Positions 1 through 6,615 of a stretch of DNA of 15,508 bases are shown piece by piece. Within the stretch, counting starts at the first letter, position 1. Each line of letters starts with the position of its first letter. The stretch is taken from the NCBI GenBank assembly GCA_009922405.1, contig RFVZ01000034.1, forward strand, positions 1 to 15,508, in the 5' to 3' direction. The position numbers were made by a program, and so were the translations under genes. The notes beneath the pieces are model-generated. The model did no database searches. It worked only from the letters and a program-made list of their open reading frames with translations, and was not told where the DNA came from. This stretch comes from Betaproteobacteria bacterium. Its GTDB lineage: Bacteria; Pseudomonadota; Gammaproteobacteria; Burkholderiales; Burkholderiaceae_E.

Positions 1-50
1 CCGACGGCAACGCGATACTGCTTGCCACCGGTTTTTATAACCGCGTACAT
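1..50 (-). CDS. rplU: 50S ribosomal protein L21, N-terminal fragment (runs off left edge)
   Basis: Reading leftward from an ATG at 50-48, the frame gives MYAVIKTGGKQYRVAV, the highly conserved N-terminus of ribosomal protein L21, a 23S rRNA-binding large-subunit protein. Only about 16 residues are inside the window; the rest lies beyond base 1. A Shine-Dalgarno-like AGGGA sits about 9 bases upstream of the ATG on the minus strand (in 51-64). The gene is divergent from ispB, which is the usual arrangement of rplU-rpmA and ispB in many Gamma- and Betaproteobacteria, and this supports both calls. It is too short for a default ORF finder, but the sequence match is unmistakable. Confidence 0.93.
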   Translation of the reverse strand, partial: MYAVIKTGGKQYRVAV

Positions 51-84
51 GGGGAATGTCCCTGCGAGAAACACAGAACCCGCC

Positions 85-113
85 ATGTTATCGATGCGCG
101 GGGCTTGAGTCAA
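85..113 (-). promoter_or_regulatory. Predicted sigma-70 promoter for rplU
   Basis: On the minus strand, TTGACT (bases 113-108) and TAACAT (bases 90-85) are separated by exactly 17 bases, close to the sigma-70 -35 and -10 consensus. The predicted start of transcription is near base 78, giving a leader of about 28 bases before the rplU ATG. The -35 hexamer lies inside a 14-base imperfect palindrome, TTGAGTCAACTCAA at 105-118, which could be an operator or chance. The assignment is from sequence only. Confidence 0.7.
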
Positions 114-171
114 CTCAACTTCAAACCATCGAGTTGCCCGACAGCGCAACCAGTCCCCTCCGATCCCCGCC

Positions 172-177
172 TATAAT
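172..177 (+). promoter_or_regulatory. Candidate -10 element for ispB
   Basis: A perfect TATAAT lies at 172-177, 56 bases upstream of the ispB start codon, in the divergent intergenic region. No good -35 hexamer lies 16-18 bases upstream (the region around 148-155 reads AACCAGTC), and there is no extended TGn motif. If it is a promoter it either depends on an activator or is weak. The leader would be about 50 bases. The rest of the 51-233 interval shows no other clear element besides the rplU promoter. Confidence 0.45.
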
Positions 178-233
178 CGGGCACACAACACCCCAGATCG
201 CTTCGCCTAAGACCGTCCTGACTGCAGACCGCC

Positions 234-1226
234 TTGACTGACAACAACGCAACAAACGCCAGCGCCACTGAGCTTTTTCCCGCGATCGCAGAGGACTTGG
301 CAGCCGTGGATCAGGTGATCCGCGATCGATTGCATTCTGAGGTCGCCCTCGTGCGGACCGTCGCCGACTATATTGTCGCGGGCGGTGGTAAGCGTCTGCG
401 GCCGGTCCTGGTCCTTTTGTTTGCAAGGGCCCATGGCGCCCATGCGGATCACCGTCGTCACGTCCTGGCCGCCGTCGTGGAATTCATCCACACCGCCACG
501 CTGCTTCATGACGATGTCGTCGATGAAAGTGCGTTGCGACGCGGCCGCGACACCGCCAACTCGGTATTCGGCAATGCTGCCTCGGTCCTGGTCGGAGACT
601 TCCTCTACTCGCGGGCCTTCCAGATGATGGTCAGCGCAGGCGACATGACGATCATGCAGATCCTTGCGGATGCCACCAACATCATCGCCGAAGGTGAAGT
701 CCTGCAACTGATGAATAGTCGGGACGCAGACCTTGACGAGACGCGTTACCTGCAAGTGATCCGCTACAAGACAGCCAAACTCTTTGAGGCGGCCGCGCGT
801 CTGGGCGCCCTGATTGCCGGCGCTGCGACCCCCCTGGTCGAAACCGCCGCGGAATACGGACTGCGCTTGGGCACGGCCTTTCAAGTAATCGATGATGTGT
901 TGGACTACGCGGGCAACAGCCACGATATCGGCAAAAACATTGGAGACGATCTGCGCGAGGGCAAGGTGACTCTGCCCCTGATTCACCTCATGCGAACGGG
1001 CAGCGCCGCCGATCAGACCCTCGTGCGCGACGCGATCGAAACCGGCGAAGGCAATTTCGACGCGATTGCTCGCGCTGTCCGCGATCATGGGTCGCTGGAT
1101 TACGCTCGGGCCCAAGCACTATCAGAAGCCGCGATCGCCCGAACCTGCGCCCAAACTTTGCCCGCCTCGCCGTTCCGTGAGGCCTTGCTGTCCCTGACCA
1201 GCCTGGCGGTCGACCGCGACCGATAG
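234..1226 (+). CDS. ispB: Polyprenyl (octaprenyl-type) diphosphate synthase IspB
   Basis: This is a trans-isoprenyl diphosphate synthase. It extends farnesyl diphosphate with isopentenyl diphosphate units in the cytoplasm to make the long side chain of ubiquinone or menaquinone. The 330-residue length is close to the E. coli enzyme (323). Visible motifs are GGGKRLRP (residues 50-57), the first Asp-rich motif DDVVD (93-97), the second Asp-rich motif DDVLD (220-224), and the trailing GKNIGDDLREGK stretch (233-244) typical of this family. The start is TTG at 234: an in-frame TGA at 219-221 blocks extension, and the next in-frame ATG would remove the catalytic core. The ribosome-binding site is poor. 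The exact chain length of the product cannot be read from sequence. Divergent from rplU, as is usual. Confidence 0.95.
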   Translation: MTDNNATNASATELFPAIAEDLAAVDQVIRDRLHSEVALVRTVADYIVAGGGKRLRPVLVLLFARAHGAHADHRRHVLAAVVEFIHTATLLHDDVVDESALRRGRDTANSVFGNAASVLVGDFLYSRAFQMMVSAGDMTIMQILADATNIIAEGEVLQLMNSRDADLDETRYLQVIRYKTAKLFEAAARLGALIAGAATPLVETAAEYGLRLGTAFQVIDDVLDYAGNSHDIGKNIGDDLREGKVTLPLIHLMRTGSAADQTLVRDAIETGEGNFDAIARAVRDHGSLDYARAQALSEAAIARTCAQTLPASPFREALLSLTSLAVDRDR

Positions 1227-1227
1227 T

Positions 1228-1272
1228 GATCAAACGGATCAACCCGATCAAATGGATCAACCCGATCAACCG
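1228..1272 (+). repeat. Five tandem 9-base GATCAA-NNN repeats across a gene junction
   Basis: Directly after the ispB stop the sequence runs through five 9-base units beginning GATCAA at 1228, 1237, 1246, 1255 and 1264 (tails ACG, CCC, ATG, CCC, CCG). The first two and a half are untranslated. The third supplies the ATG (1252) of the next gene, and the last two encode its DQPDQP N-terminus. Each unit carries a GATC (Dam-type) site. The units are a multiple of three, so copy-number changes would not shift the frame. Confidence 0.85.
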
Positions 1273-1995
1273 ATAGTTCGCAGCGATCCAATGCAACCGC
1301 CTGATGTTGCCTCCATCCTGGCTACCCCTGAAGAGCGGGAGGTCCTACGGCAGCGCTATCTGCTGGTCGACACGTCCAATGTGGCCGACGTACTCGACAC
1401 GATGGGGCTCTTCCAACAGGGCCTGCATGCGAGCTTTCGGCCCTTTCCAGAAAACGGCCCCCGACTTGCGGGCTGGGCCTACACCATCCGCGGCCAGATG
1501 ACGCCCTTTCCACTCGGCGGCGATGCGGACAAAATGGCGGCCTGTCAGGGCCTGACGGCTGGTGAAATCAGCGTCTGGAGCGGTGACGGTCATGGGATCT
1601 GCTACTTCGGCGAGTTAATCGCGCTGGGCATGAAAGAGCGTGGCTGCGTCGGCGCCCTCGTCGACGGCGGCATCCGCGATGTGCGCTGGATCGGCGAGCA
1701 TGGGTTTCCGGTGTTTGCACGTTATCGCACCCCCGTCCAGTCAATTGGTCGCTGGAAGGTCAATGCCTGTCAGGTTCCGGTCCTGATGCGGGGCCATGAT
1801 GACGCGGGGGTCATCGTGCGACCCGGAGATTTCATATTGGCTGATGAAGACGGCGCGATTGTGATTCCACAAGAACATGCTGTGAGCGTACTCGCCGAAG
1901 CCGAACGCTTGACCTCGATCGAAACAAAAATTCGAATCGAACTGGCCAACGGACTGACTCTGGCCCAGGCCCTGCAAAAGTTTGGTCACGTTTGA
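1252..1995 (+). CDS. RraA / HMG-aldolase-fold family protein
   Basis: This belongs to the RraA-like family, which includes 4-hydroxy-4-methyl-2-oxoglutarate aldolases and oxaloacetate decarboxylases, the RNase E regulator RraA, and proteins long mislabelled demethylmenaquinone methyltransferases. Family marks are the GELIALGMKERGCVGALVDG stretch (residues 120-139), GGIRD (139-143), GFPVFAR (151-157) and the C-terminal PGDFILADEDGAIVIP (191-206). Characterised aldolases carry R-D-X2-E/D; here the sequence is R142-D143-V-R-W146, so the last acidic metal or water ligand is replaced by Trp. Aldolase activity is therefore doubtful and the substrate unknown. The start at 1252 lies inside the GATCAA repeats; ATG at 1291 is an alternative and would remove 13 residues. 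Neither has a clear Shine-Dalgarno. The NHase alpha start is 7 bases downstream of the stop, which suggests co-expression. Confidence 0.85.
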   Translation: MDQPDQPIVRSDPMQPPDVASILATPEEREVLRQRYLLVDTSNVADVLDTMGLFQQGLHASFRPFPENGPRLAGWAYTIRGQMTPFPLGGDADKMAACQGLTAGEISVWSGDGHGICYFGELIALGMKERGCVGALVDGGIRDVRWIGEHGFPVFARYRTPVQSIGRWKVNACQVPVLMRGHDDAGVIVRPGDFILADEDGAIVIPQEHAVSVLAEAERLTSIETKIRIELANGLTLAQALQKFGHV

Positions 1996-2002
1996 GGTTC
2001 CC

Positions 2003-2605
2003 ATGTCCATCAGCACCGAATCCCCATCAGGCGAGCGGATCGCCTCGATCGAAGACCGCTTGGCCGCAATTGAGTCGGTGCTCGAGGACCGAGCGATGCA
2101 ACCGGCCGCGTTCGTCGAAACCTTCAACCATTGGGCGACCGAGGAATGGATCCCCGAGAATGGCGCTCGGGTGGTGGCAAAGGCCTGGTGTGAGCCCGAT
2201 TTTCGGGAGCGGCTCCTGGCTGACGGGATTACAGCCATCCGTGAACTGGGTTTGACGATGCCCGCGCATCACCGTCATCTGGTGGCCCTTGAGAACACCG
2301 AGACGGTGCATAACGTGATCTGCTGCACGCTGTGTTCATGTACGGCGTTTACGGTAATCGGCTTGCCACCAGACTGGTACAAGGATCTGGAATATCGGGC
2401 GCGCGTGGTTCGTGAATCGCGTTCGGTTCTGCGTGAAATGGGCCTGGAATTAGCCCCGCACATCGAGATCCGGGTCTGGGATACGACGGCCGACACGCGT
2501 TATATGGTGTTGCCCGAACGCCCCCCAGGGACCGAAGGCTGGTCGCAAGAACAACTCACGGCAATGGTGACCAAAGAAGGCATGATCGGGGTCGCCAAGG
2601 TTTAA
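2003..2605 (+). CDS. nthA: Nitrile hydratase-family alpha subunit (metal-binding)
   Basis: This is the metal-carrying subunit of a nitrile hydratase-family enzyme (nitrile to amide) or a relative such as thiocyanate hydrolase gamma. The protein has 200 residues, the usual NHase alpha length. The claw motif C108-T-L-C111-S-C113 is intact, and its Thr favours the cobalt type over the iron type (which has Ser). The C-terminal half follows NHase closely: GLPPDWYK (120-127), YRARVVRE (131-138), YMVLPERP and an MIGVA-type ending. Odd points: an extra Cys (C107) directly before the claw, and T-A-F-T (114-117) where NHases usually carry a Trp-Pro pair (Y/T-x-W-P), in the region that lines the substrate pocket. 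ATG 2003 is chosen because GAGG (1994-1997) sits 5 bases upstream and overlaps the previous stop codon. The alpha-beta gene order is more typical of Fe-type clusters. The true substrate is uncertain. Confidence 0.88.
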   Translation: MSISTESPSGERIASIEDRLAAIESVLEDRAMQPAAFVETFNHWATEEWIPENGARVVAKAWCEPDFRERLLADGITAIRELGLTMPAHHRHLVALENTETVHNVICCTLCSCTAFTVIGLPPDWYKDLEYRARVVRESRSVLREMGLELAPHIEIRVWDTTADTRYMVLPERPPGTEGWSQEQLTAMVTKEGMIGVAKV

Positions 2606-2625
2606 TCAATGACGGGGGTTTCGAA

Positions 2626-3249
2626 ATGAATGGCATGCACGATCTTGGCGGCAAAGAAGGGTTCGGCCCCATCCGCTACGCGCCCAATGCGCCAGTCTTT
2701 CACGCCCCCTGGGAGGTCCGCGCAAATGCGCTCTACAGCCTGGCGGTCAAACAGGGCGTGTACAACATGGACGAATACCGCTATGCGATCGAACGCATGG
2801 AGCCCAGGCATTACTTGAGTGCCAGTTACTACGAGCGTTCGCTCACGAGTCTGGCGTCGCTGTGCGTCGAGAAAGGGCTCGTAAGTCGCGACGAACTGGA
2901 GCGCCGCGCGGGTGGTGTATTTCCACTGGCCAGACCCACGGTCGCTGGCCGCACCAACCAACCCGAACGCCAGCGATTTGAAGCGGGCGATCTCGTTCGA
3001 GTTCGCTCGGACCATGTCTCGGGCCATGTACGGATGCCGGGCTACATTCGCGGCAAGACGGGCCGGATCATCAGCGAATCGCCACCGTACCCCTTCCCGG
3101 ACGCGCATGCGCACGGCGTCGACGCACAGACTGAGCCGACTTATGACGTGCAGTTCGATAGCCTGGAACTGTGGCCGGACGCCGCTGAACCCGCCAAAGT
3201 GCACGTGGCGGTCTTTCAAAGTTATCTGGAGCGTGCGCCTCGGAGCTGA
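2626..3249 (+). CDS. nthB: Nitrile hydratase-family beta subunit
   Basis: This is the partner of the preceding alpha subunit; together they form the heterodimer with the active site at the interface. The 207-residue protein is a full-length NHase beta. It opens with the family signature MNGMHDLGGKEGFGP, continues with YRYAIERMEPRHYL and SYYE (51-70), and ends with VRMPGYIRGKTG (135-146), FPDAHAHG (157-164) and an SYLE tail. R52 aligns with the conserved arginine that contacts the oxidised claw cysteines; R136 or R142 is the probable second one. Because both halves are in one chain, this is not the split alpha/beta layout of thiocyanate hydrolase. A GGGGG tract (2614-2618) 7 bases before ATG 2626 serves as ribosome-binding site. 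No P14K, P47K or other activator gene follows. Confidence 0.9.
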   Translation: MNGMHDLGGKEGFGPIRYAPNAPVFHAPWEVRANALYSLAVKQGVYNMDEYRYAIERMEPRHYLSASYYERSLTSLASLCVEKGLVSRDELERRAGGVFPLARPTVAGRTNQPERQRFEAGDLVRVRSDHVSGHVRMPGYIRGKTGRIISESPPYPFPDAHAHGVDAQTEPTYDVQFDSLELWPDAAEPAKVHVAVFQSYLERAPRS

Positions 3250-3256
3250 AAACGAG

Positions 3257-3272
3257 TTGAAGGTCACTTCAA
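3257..3272 (+). other. Small perfect hairpin between NHase beta and PPK2
   Basis: TTGAAG (3257-3262), a four-base loop GTCA and CTTCAA (3267-3272) form a 6-base-pair perfect inverted repeat in the 45-base gap. There is no following T-tract, so it is not a convincing intrinsic terminator. It could be a weak attenuator, an RNA-processing site or chance. Confidence 0.3.
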
Positions 3273-3294
3273 GTTAAGCGGAGGGTCTGTCCCG

Positions 3295-4173
3295 ATGGCG
3301 AAAATCCATCCTGGTACCTACAAGGTGCTACCCGGGACCACGCTGCGCCTTGACCAGGTCGCGACGCTTGCCGCGCCTTTTTATAGATCCGAGAAGCATT
3401 ACCAGAAACTCCTGGCGGCGCAGCGGGCAGAACTCGACAGCCATCAGGAAATGCTCTATGCCACCGGTCAACAATCGGTTCTCATGATCTTTCAGGCGAT
3501 GGATGCCGCCGGCAAAGACGGCGTGATCCGTCATGTTATGTCAGGCATCAATCCGCAGGGCTGCCAGGTGTTCAGCTTCCAGCATCCCAGCGATGGGGAG
3601 TTAAAACACGACTTTCTCTGGCGCTATGTCAGCTGCCTGCCCGAACGGGGCCGAATCGGTATTTTCAACCGGTCGTATTACGAAGAAGTCCTGATCGTGC
3701 GCGTCCACCCTAAGATCCTGCAATCAGAGGGAGTCCCCGGAACCAGCGATCAGGTCTGGGATCAGCGTTACCAATCGATCACAGCGCTTGAACAACATCT
3801 GCACCGCAACGGCACACGGATCCTCAAATTCTTTCTGCACCTCTCCGAGGAAGAACAACGCAAACGTTTGCTAGAACGATTCGAAAATCCAGCAAAAAAC
3901 TGGAAATTAAATCGAGCTGACCTCGCCGAACGAGAGTTCTGGCCTGCGTACCAGACGGCCTACAAAGCGTGCATCGGCGCAACCTCGACCGAGGAAGCGC
4001 CCTGGTATGTGGTGCCAGCGGACGACAAAGAGAACGCACGGTTGATCATTTCGCAGATCATCCTCGATCTGTTCAAACGCCTTGACCTTCGCATGCCCGG
4101 TCCGGACAAGGCCCGCAGAAAGGAACTTCAGTCGATGCGCGACGCCTTGCTAAAGCCTAAACGCCCATCTTGA
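3295..4173 (+). CDS. ppk2: Polyphosphate kinase 2 family protein (class III-like)
   Basis: This is a soluble P-loop kinase that transfers phosphate between inorganic polyphosphate and nucleotides. The 292 residues include the Walker A region MDAAGKDG (69-76), VMSGINPQG (81-89), FLWR (107-110), the Walker B/lid region ERGRIGIFNRSYYEEV (117-132) followed by VRVHP, then ILKFFLHLSEEEQRKRLLER (176-195) and APWYVVPADDKENAR (235-249). The FNRS-x-YE-x-VL-x-VRV form resembles class III enzymes that phosphorylate both AMP and ADP, rather than the FDRSWYNR form of other classes; this subclass call is inference. Start ATG 3295 has a strong GGAGGG (3280-3285) about 9 bases upstream. The 3' end overlaps the convergent minus-strand gene by 17 bases. 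Confidence 0.93.
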   Translation: MAKIHPGTYKVLPGTTLRLDQVATLAAPFYRSEKHYQKLLAAQRAELDSHQEMLYATGQQSVLMIFQAMDAAGKDGVIRHVMSGINPQGCQVFSFQHPSDGELKHDFLWRYVSCLPERGRIGIFNRSYYEEVLIVRVHPKILQSEGVPGTSDQVWDQRYQSITALEQHLHRNGTRILKFFLHLSEEEQRKRLLERFENPAKNWKLNRADLAEREFWPAYQTAYKACIGATSTEEAPWYVVPADDKENARLIISQIILDLFKRLDLRMPGPDKARRKELQSMRDALLKPKRPS

Positions 4174-6613
4174 AATACTTATCCGGCGAGACGCGGATCG
4201 CCGCCCCGGTTGGGCAGGCGCGCACACACGACGCACCACCTTCGATCCCGCTGCACAGGTCACACTTGACCGCCTTCTTGAGCGCATTTGGATCGTAGTC
4301 AGGCTGCCGTTTGCCAGGGGCTGCACCCAAGCCAAACAAGAGCCAGGACAGCCCACCACCCTGCTTTGGTGGCTTTTGCACGGCCATCTGGATAACGCCG
4401 TACGGACAATTGCGCTGACAGTTGCCGCAACCGATACACGAGTCACCAATCAACACCTCACCGCTACTTGAGCGGCTGATCGCGTCGGGCGGACACTCCT
4501 TCATGCAGTGTGGATGCTCACAATGGCGACAGGCGGAGGGCACGTGAATGTTCGCAAAGGTAGGCCCAAGCTCACGACGCAAACGCGAGGTGCCATCATG
4601 GGTCTCAGCACAGGCCACTTCGCAGTTGTTGCACTGCACGCATAAGGTCTCATCAATCAGCAAGACGTCCGAGGCTTCGCCAATCCCCTGACCCAACAAG
4701 AAGCGCATCAGATCGCCTTCGCGGCCAGTACTGTTCTCGAGAACCACGTTCTTCTGACTACGGGCAAGGACTTGCTTTTCGATCGACGCGCGCCACTGCG
4801 GGTTCGCCGCAATCTGCTTCTTAACGCCCTCGGCACCAAGCACCAAGACCTCGGTCAGGACTGTCGCGGTAATCGTTGCCGAGCGCGGCGCGTCATTCAG
4901 AAGCGCCATCTCCCCGACATAGTTGCCAGCTGACACGTAGGACAAAATCTTGTCCTTGCCATCGATGACTTTGGACACCGTGACCGAACCACGCCGGATG
5001 AGGTACAGACCATCGGCCTGGTCGCCGTCTCGCGCAATCACATCATTGGTGTTGAAGCGACGCAGTTCCACGCCACCCGCCATCAACGCATCCACCGAGT
5101 CGGGCCCGAGCATCGGTCCAAGGTAATTAAAGATCGCATTCCGAACGAACTTCTCATCGGTCTGCTTTCGCACATCTTCAACCGACGAAATCAGTTTAAG
5201 CATCGTCCGCCGCGGCGTCTCGAGCAGCACGCAATCCGCACCGGCTCGCACCGTTGCAGTCCGCCGTCGGCCTGAAATCAATCCCATCTCGCCAAAGTAC
5301 TGGCCCGCTTTCAGGTTGAGAATGCTCGGCTTGGAGCCGGCGTCACTGCCTTTGAGCTCGACATCGACTGAACCGGCCACGATCGAGTAAAACGTATTGG
5401 TGTAGTCGAGTTCCTTGAAGATGACCTCGCCCGCCTTCGGCGTCAGAAGCGTCGAGTCGAGCATGAACTCGCGCATCTGCAGCTTCGACATTTCGCGATA
5501 GAGCGGGACGCTGCCCAAAATGAGATCGATCACTTGGGAAACCGGCATCCCCGGTTTCCAGCCCTTGAACTTCTCGCGCAACAGGGGTTCATCGACGGGC
5601 TCAACCGGTTGTCCCGCGATCGTCTGAACGACCTCGTAACCCTGGTTCATCGCCTGCTTGATCAGTGGATAACCACCCAACGCGCCAACGATGTAAAGAC
5701 CTGGCACATTCGATTCATAGCTCTCGGAGAGAACCGGCACCGAACTCGGATTTGCGTTCGGGAACACAATCCCGAAGCTCTCAATCAACTTGCGCGGTGG
5801 GATCGCGCCGAGACGGGCGATGATGCGATGACAATTAATCACTGTCTCGCCGTTGACCCCGCTGTAGACATACTTCAACGGCGTGGGACCGTCGGACTCT
5901 TCAACACGGAGCGTGTTAGCGCTGTAACAAACCGCGACCTTGCCGGCTTTTTCGGCGGCAAGGATCAGGGTACGGTTACCGTCTTTACAAAAGTTAAATT
6001 CTTCACCACGGTTCACCATGTAAACCGTATTTTGATTCGCCAGGCCCAAGGCATTCTCGATACCGGCGTCACCGGCTCCGATCACGACAATCGTCTCGTC
6101 CTTGAACTCATCCGGATCCGCCAGCGTGTACTGCACACGCGGCAAACTCTCCCCCGGGGTCCCGAGTTTGCGGATGTTGCCCTGGAGTCCGATGCCCAGA
6201 ATCACCGCCTTGGCGGTGACTGCGCTTTCATCCTCGCAACTCACCGTGAAAACCCCGTTCTCAGGGGATTTGACAATCGCTTTGACGCGCTTGCCGTAGG
6301 CAATATTGACGTGCTGTGCGTCGAGTTCGGTGTCCCAGGTGGACAGCAGGAATTCGCGTTTACCGGCGGAGAAACTCATGTCGCTGCGCAGAGGAAGAAT
6401 CCCCGGCTCAGCCATCACATGCTTGCCCTTTTGATACTTAAAAATCGTGTCGGATGCGTGTTTTTCAGCCTCGAGCAACACGTGGCGCAACCCCAGCGCC
6501 TGGGCGCGTGCAGCGGCGGACAGGCCAGCGGGCCCTGAACCCACAATGACGATGTCGTAGTCGGCCGGACCGCCAGCGACCGAAGCTTTAGCAGAGGTGC
6601 TCGATTGGGTCAT
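4157..6613 (-). CDS. FAD/NAD(P) oxidoreductase - two cNMP-binding domains - four [4Fe-4S] fusion protein
   Basis: This 818-residue multidomain redox protein has no signal peptide or membrane segment, so it is probably cytoplasmic. Residues 19-340 form a thioredoxin-reductase/YpdA-like flavoprotein: FAD motif GSGPAG (25-30), NAD(P) motif GAGDAG (179-184), GLYIVGALGG (305-314). It has no C-x-x-C redox pair between these motifs, so it is not a classical disulfide reductase. Two cyclic-nucleotide-binding domains follow (about 375-490 and 505-615), each with a recognisable phosphate cassette: FGEMGLISGRRRTAT (440-454) and VGEMALLNDAPRSAT (566-580). The C-terminus is a DmsB/HybA-like ferredoxin module with 16 cysteines: C658/661/664/668, C695/698/703/707, C726/729/732/736, C784/787/796/800, enough for four [4Fe-4S] clusters. 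A 47-residue Gly/Pro-rich insert separates the last two groups. It starts 2 bases after the pentahaem stop and is the last gene of the operon. Electron donor and acceptor are not evident; gating by cAMP or cGMP is inferred. Confidence 0.9.
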   Translation of the reverse strand: MTQSSTSAKASVAGGPADYDIVIVGSGPAGLSAAARAQALGLRHVLLEAEKHASDTIFKYQKGKHVMAEPGILPLRSDMSFSAGKREFLLSTWDTELDAQHVNIAYGKRVKAIVKSPENGVFTVSCEDESAVTAKAVILGIGLQGNIRKLGTPGESLPRVQYTLADPDEFKDETIVVIGAGDAGIENALGLANQNTVYMVNRGEEFNFCKDGNRTLILAAEKAGKVAVCYSANTLRVEESDGPTPLKYVYSGVNGETVINCHRIIARLGAIPPRKLIESFGIVFPNANPSSVPVLSESYESNVPGLYIVGALGGYPLIKQAMNQGYEVVQTIAGQPVEPVDEPLLREKFKGWKPGMPVSQVIDLILGSVPLYREMSKLQMREFMLDSTLLTPKAGEVIFKELDYTNTFYSIVAGSVDVELKGSDAGSKPSILNLKAGQYFGEMGLISGRRRTATVRAGADCVLLETPRRTMLKLISSVEDVRKQTDEKFVRNAIFNYLGPMLGPDSVDALMAGGVELRRFNTNDVIARDGDQADGLYLIRRGSVTVSKVIDGKDKILSYVSAGNYVGEMALLNDAPRSATITATVLTEVLVLGAEGVKKQIAANPQWRASIEKQVLARSQKNVVLENSTGREGDLMRFLLGQGIGEASDVLLIDETLCVQCNNCEVACAETHDGTSRLRRELGPTFANIHVPSACRHCEHPHCMKECPPDAISRSSSGEVLIGDSCIGCGNCQRNCPYGVIQMAVQKPPKQGGGLSWLLFGLGAAPGKRQPDYDPNALKKAVKCDLCSGIEGGASCVRACPTGAAIRVSPDKYFKMGV

Positions 6614-6615
6614 GA

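Noticed and set aside
207..1115. Minus-strand 302-codon open frame opposite ispB
   Set aside because: It has no recognisable motif and lies entirely over ispB, whose catalytic motifs are intact; it is a GC-rich shadow frame.
2003..3249. Thiocyanate hydrolase (ScnABC)
   Set aside because: Thiocyanate hydrolase splits the beta part into two subunits and its gamma subunit has a Y-P-R-P stretch after the claw as I recall; here beta is fused and the stretch differs. Kept only as an alternative substrate idea.
2602..3267. Minus-strand 221-codon frame opposite NHase beta
   Set aside because: NHase beta on the plus strand is full-length and family-typical; the reverse frame is a shadow.
3257..3272. 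Intrinsic terminator between NHase beta and PPK2
   Set aside because: The stem is only 6 base pairs, AT-rich and not followed by a T-tract.
5534..6538. Plus-strand 334-codon open frame opposite the FAD/cNMP/FeS gene
   Set aside because: The opposite strand shows clear FAD, NAD and cNMP motifs; this frame is rich in Arg/His/Gln and matches nothing I recognise.
4157..6613. Thioredoxin reductase
   Set aside because: The FAD/NAD fold is similar but the CxxC redox pair is absent and the fused cNMP and ferredoxin domains indicate another role.
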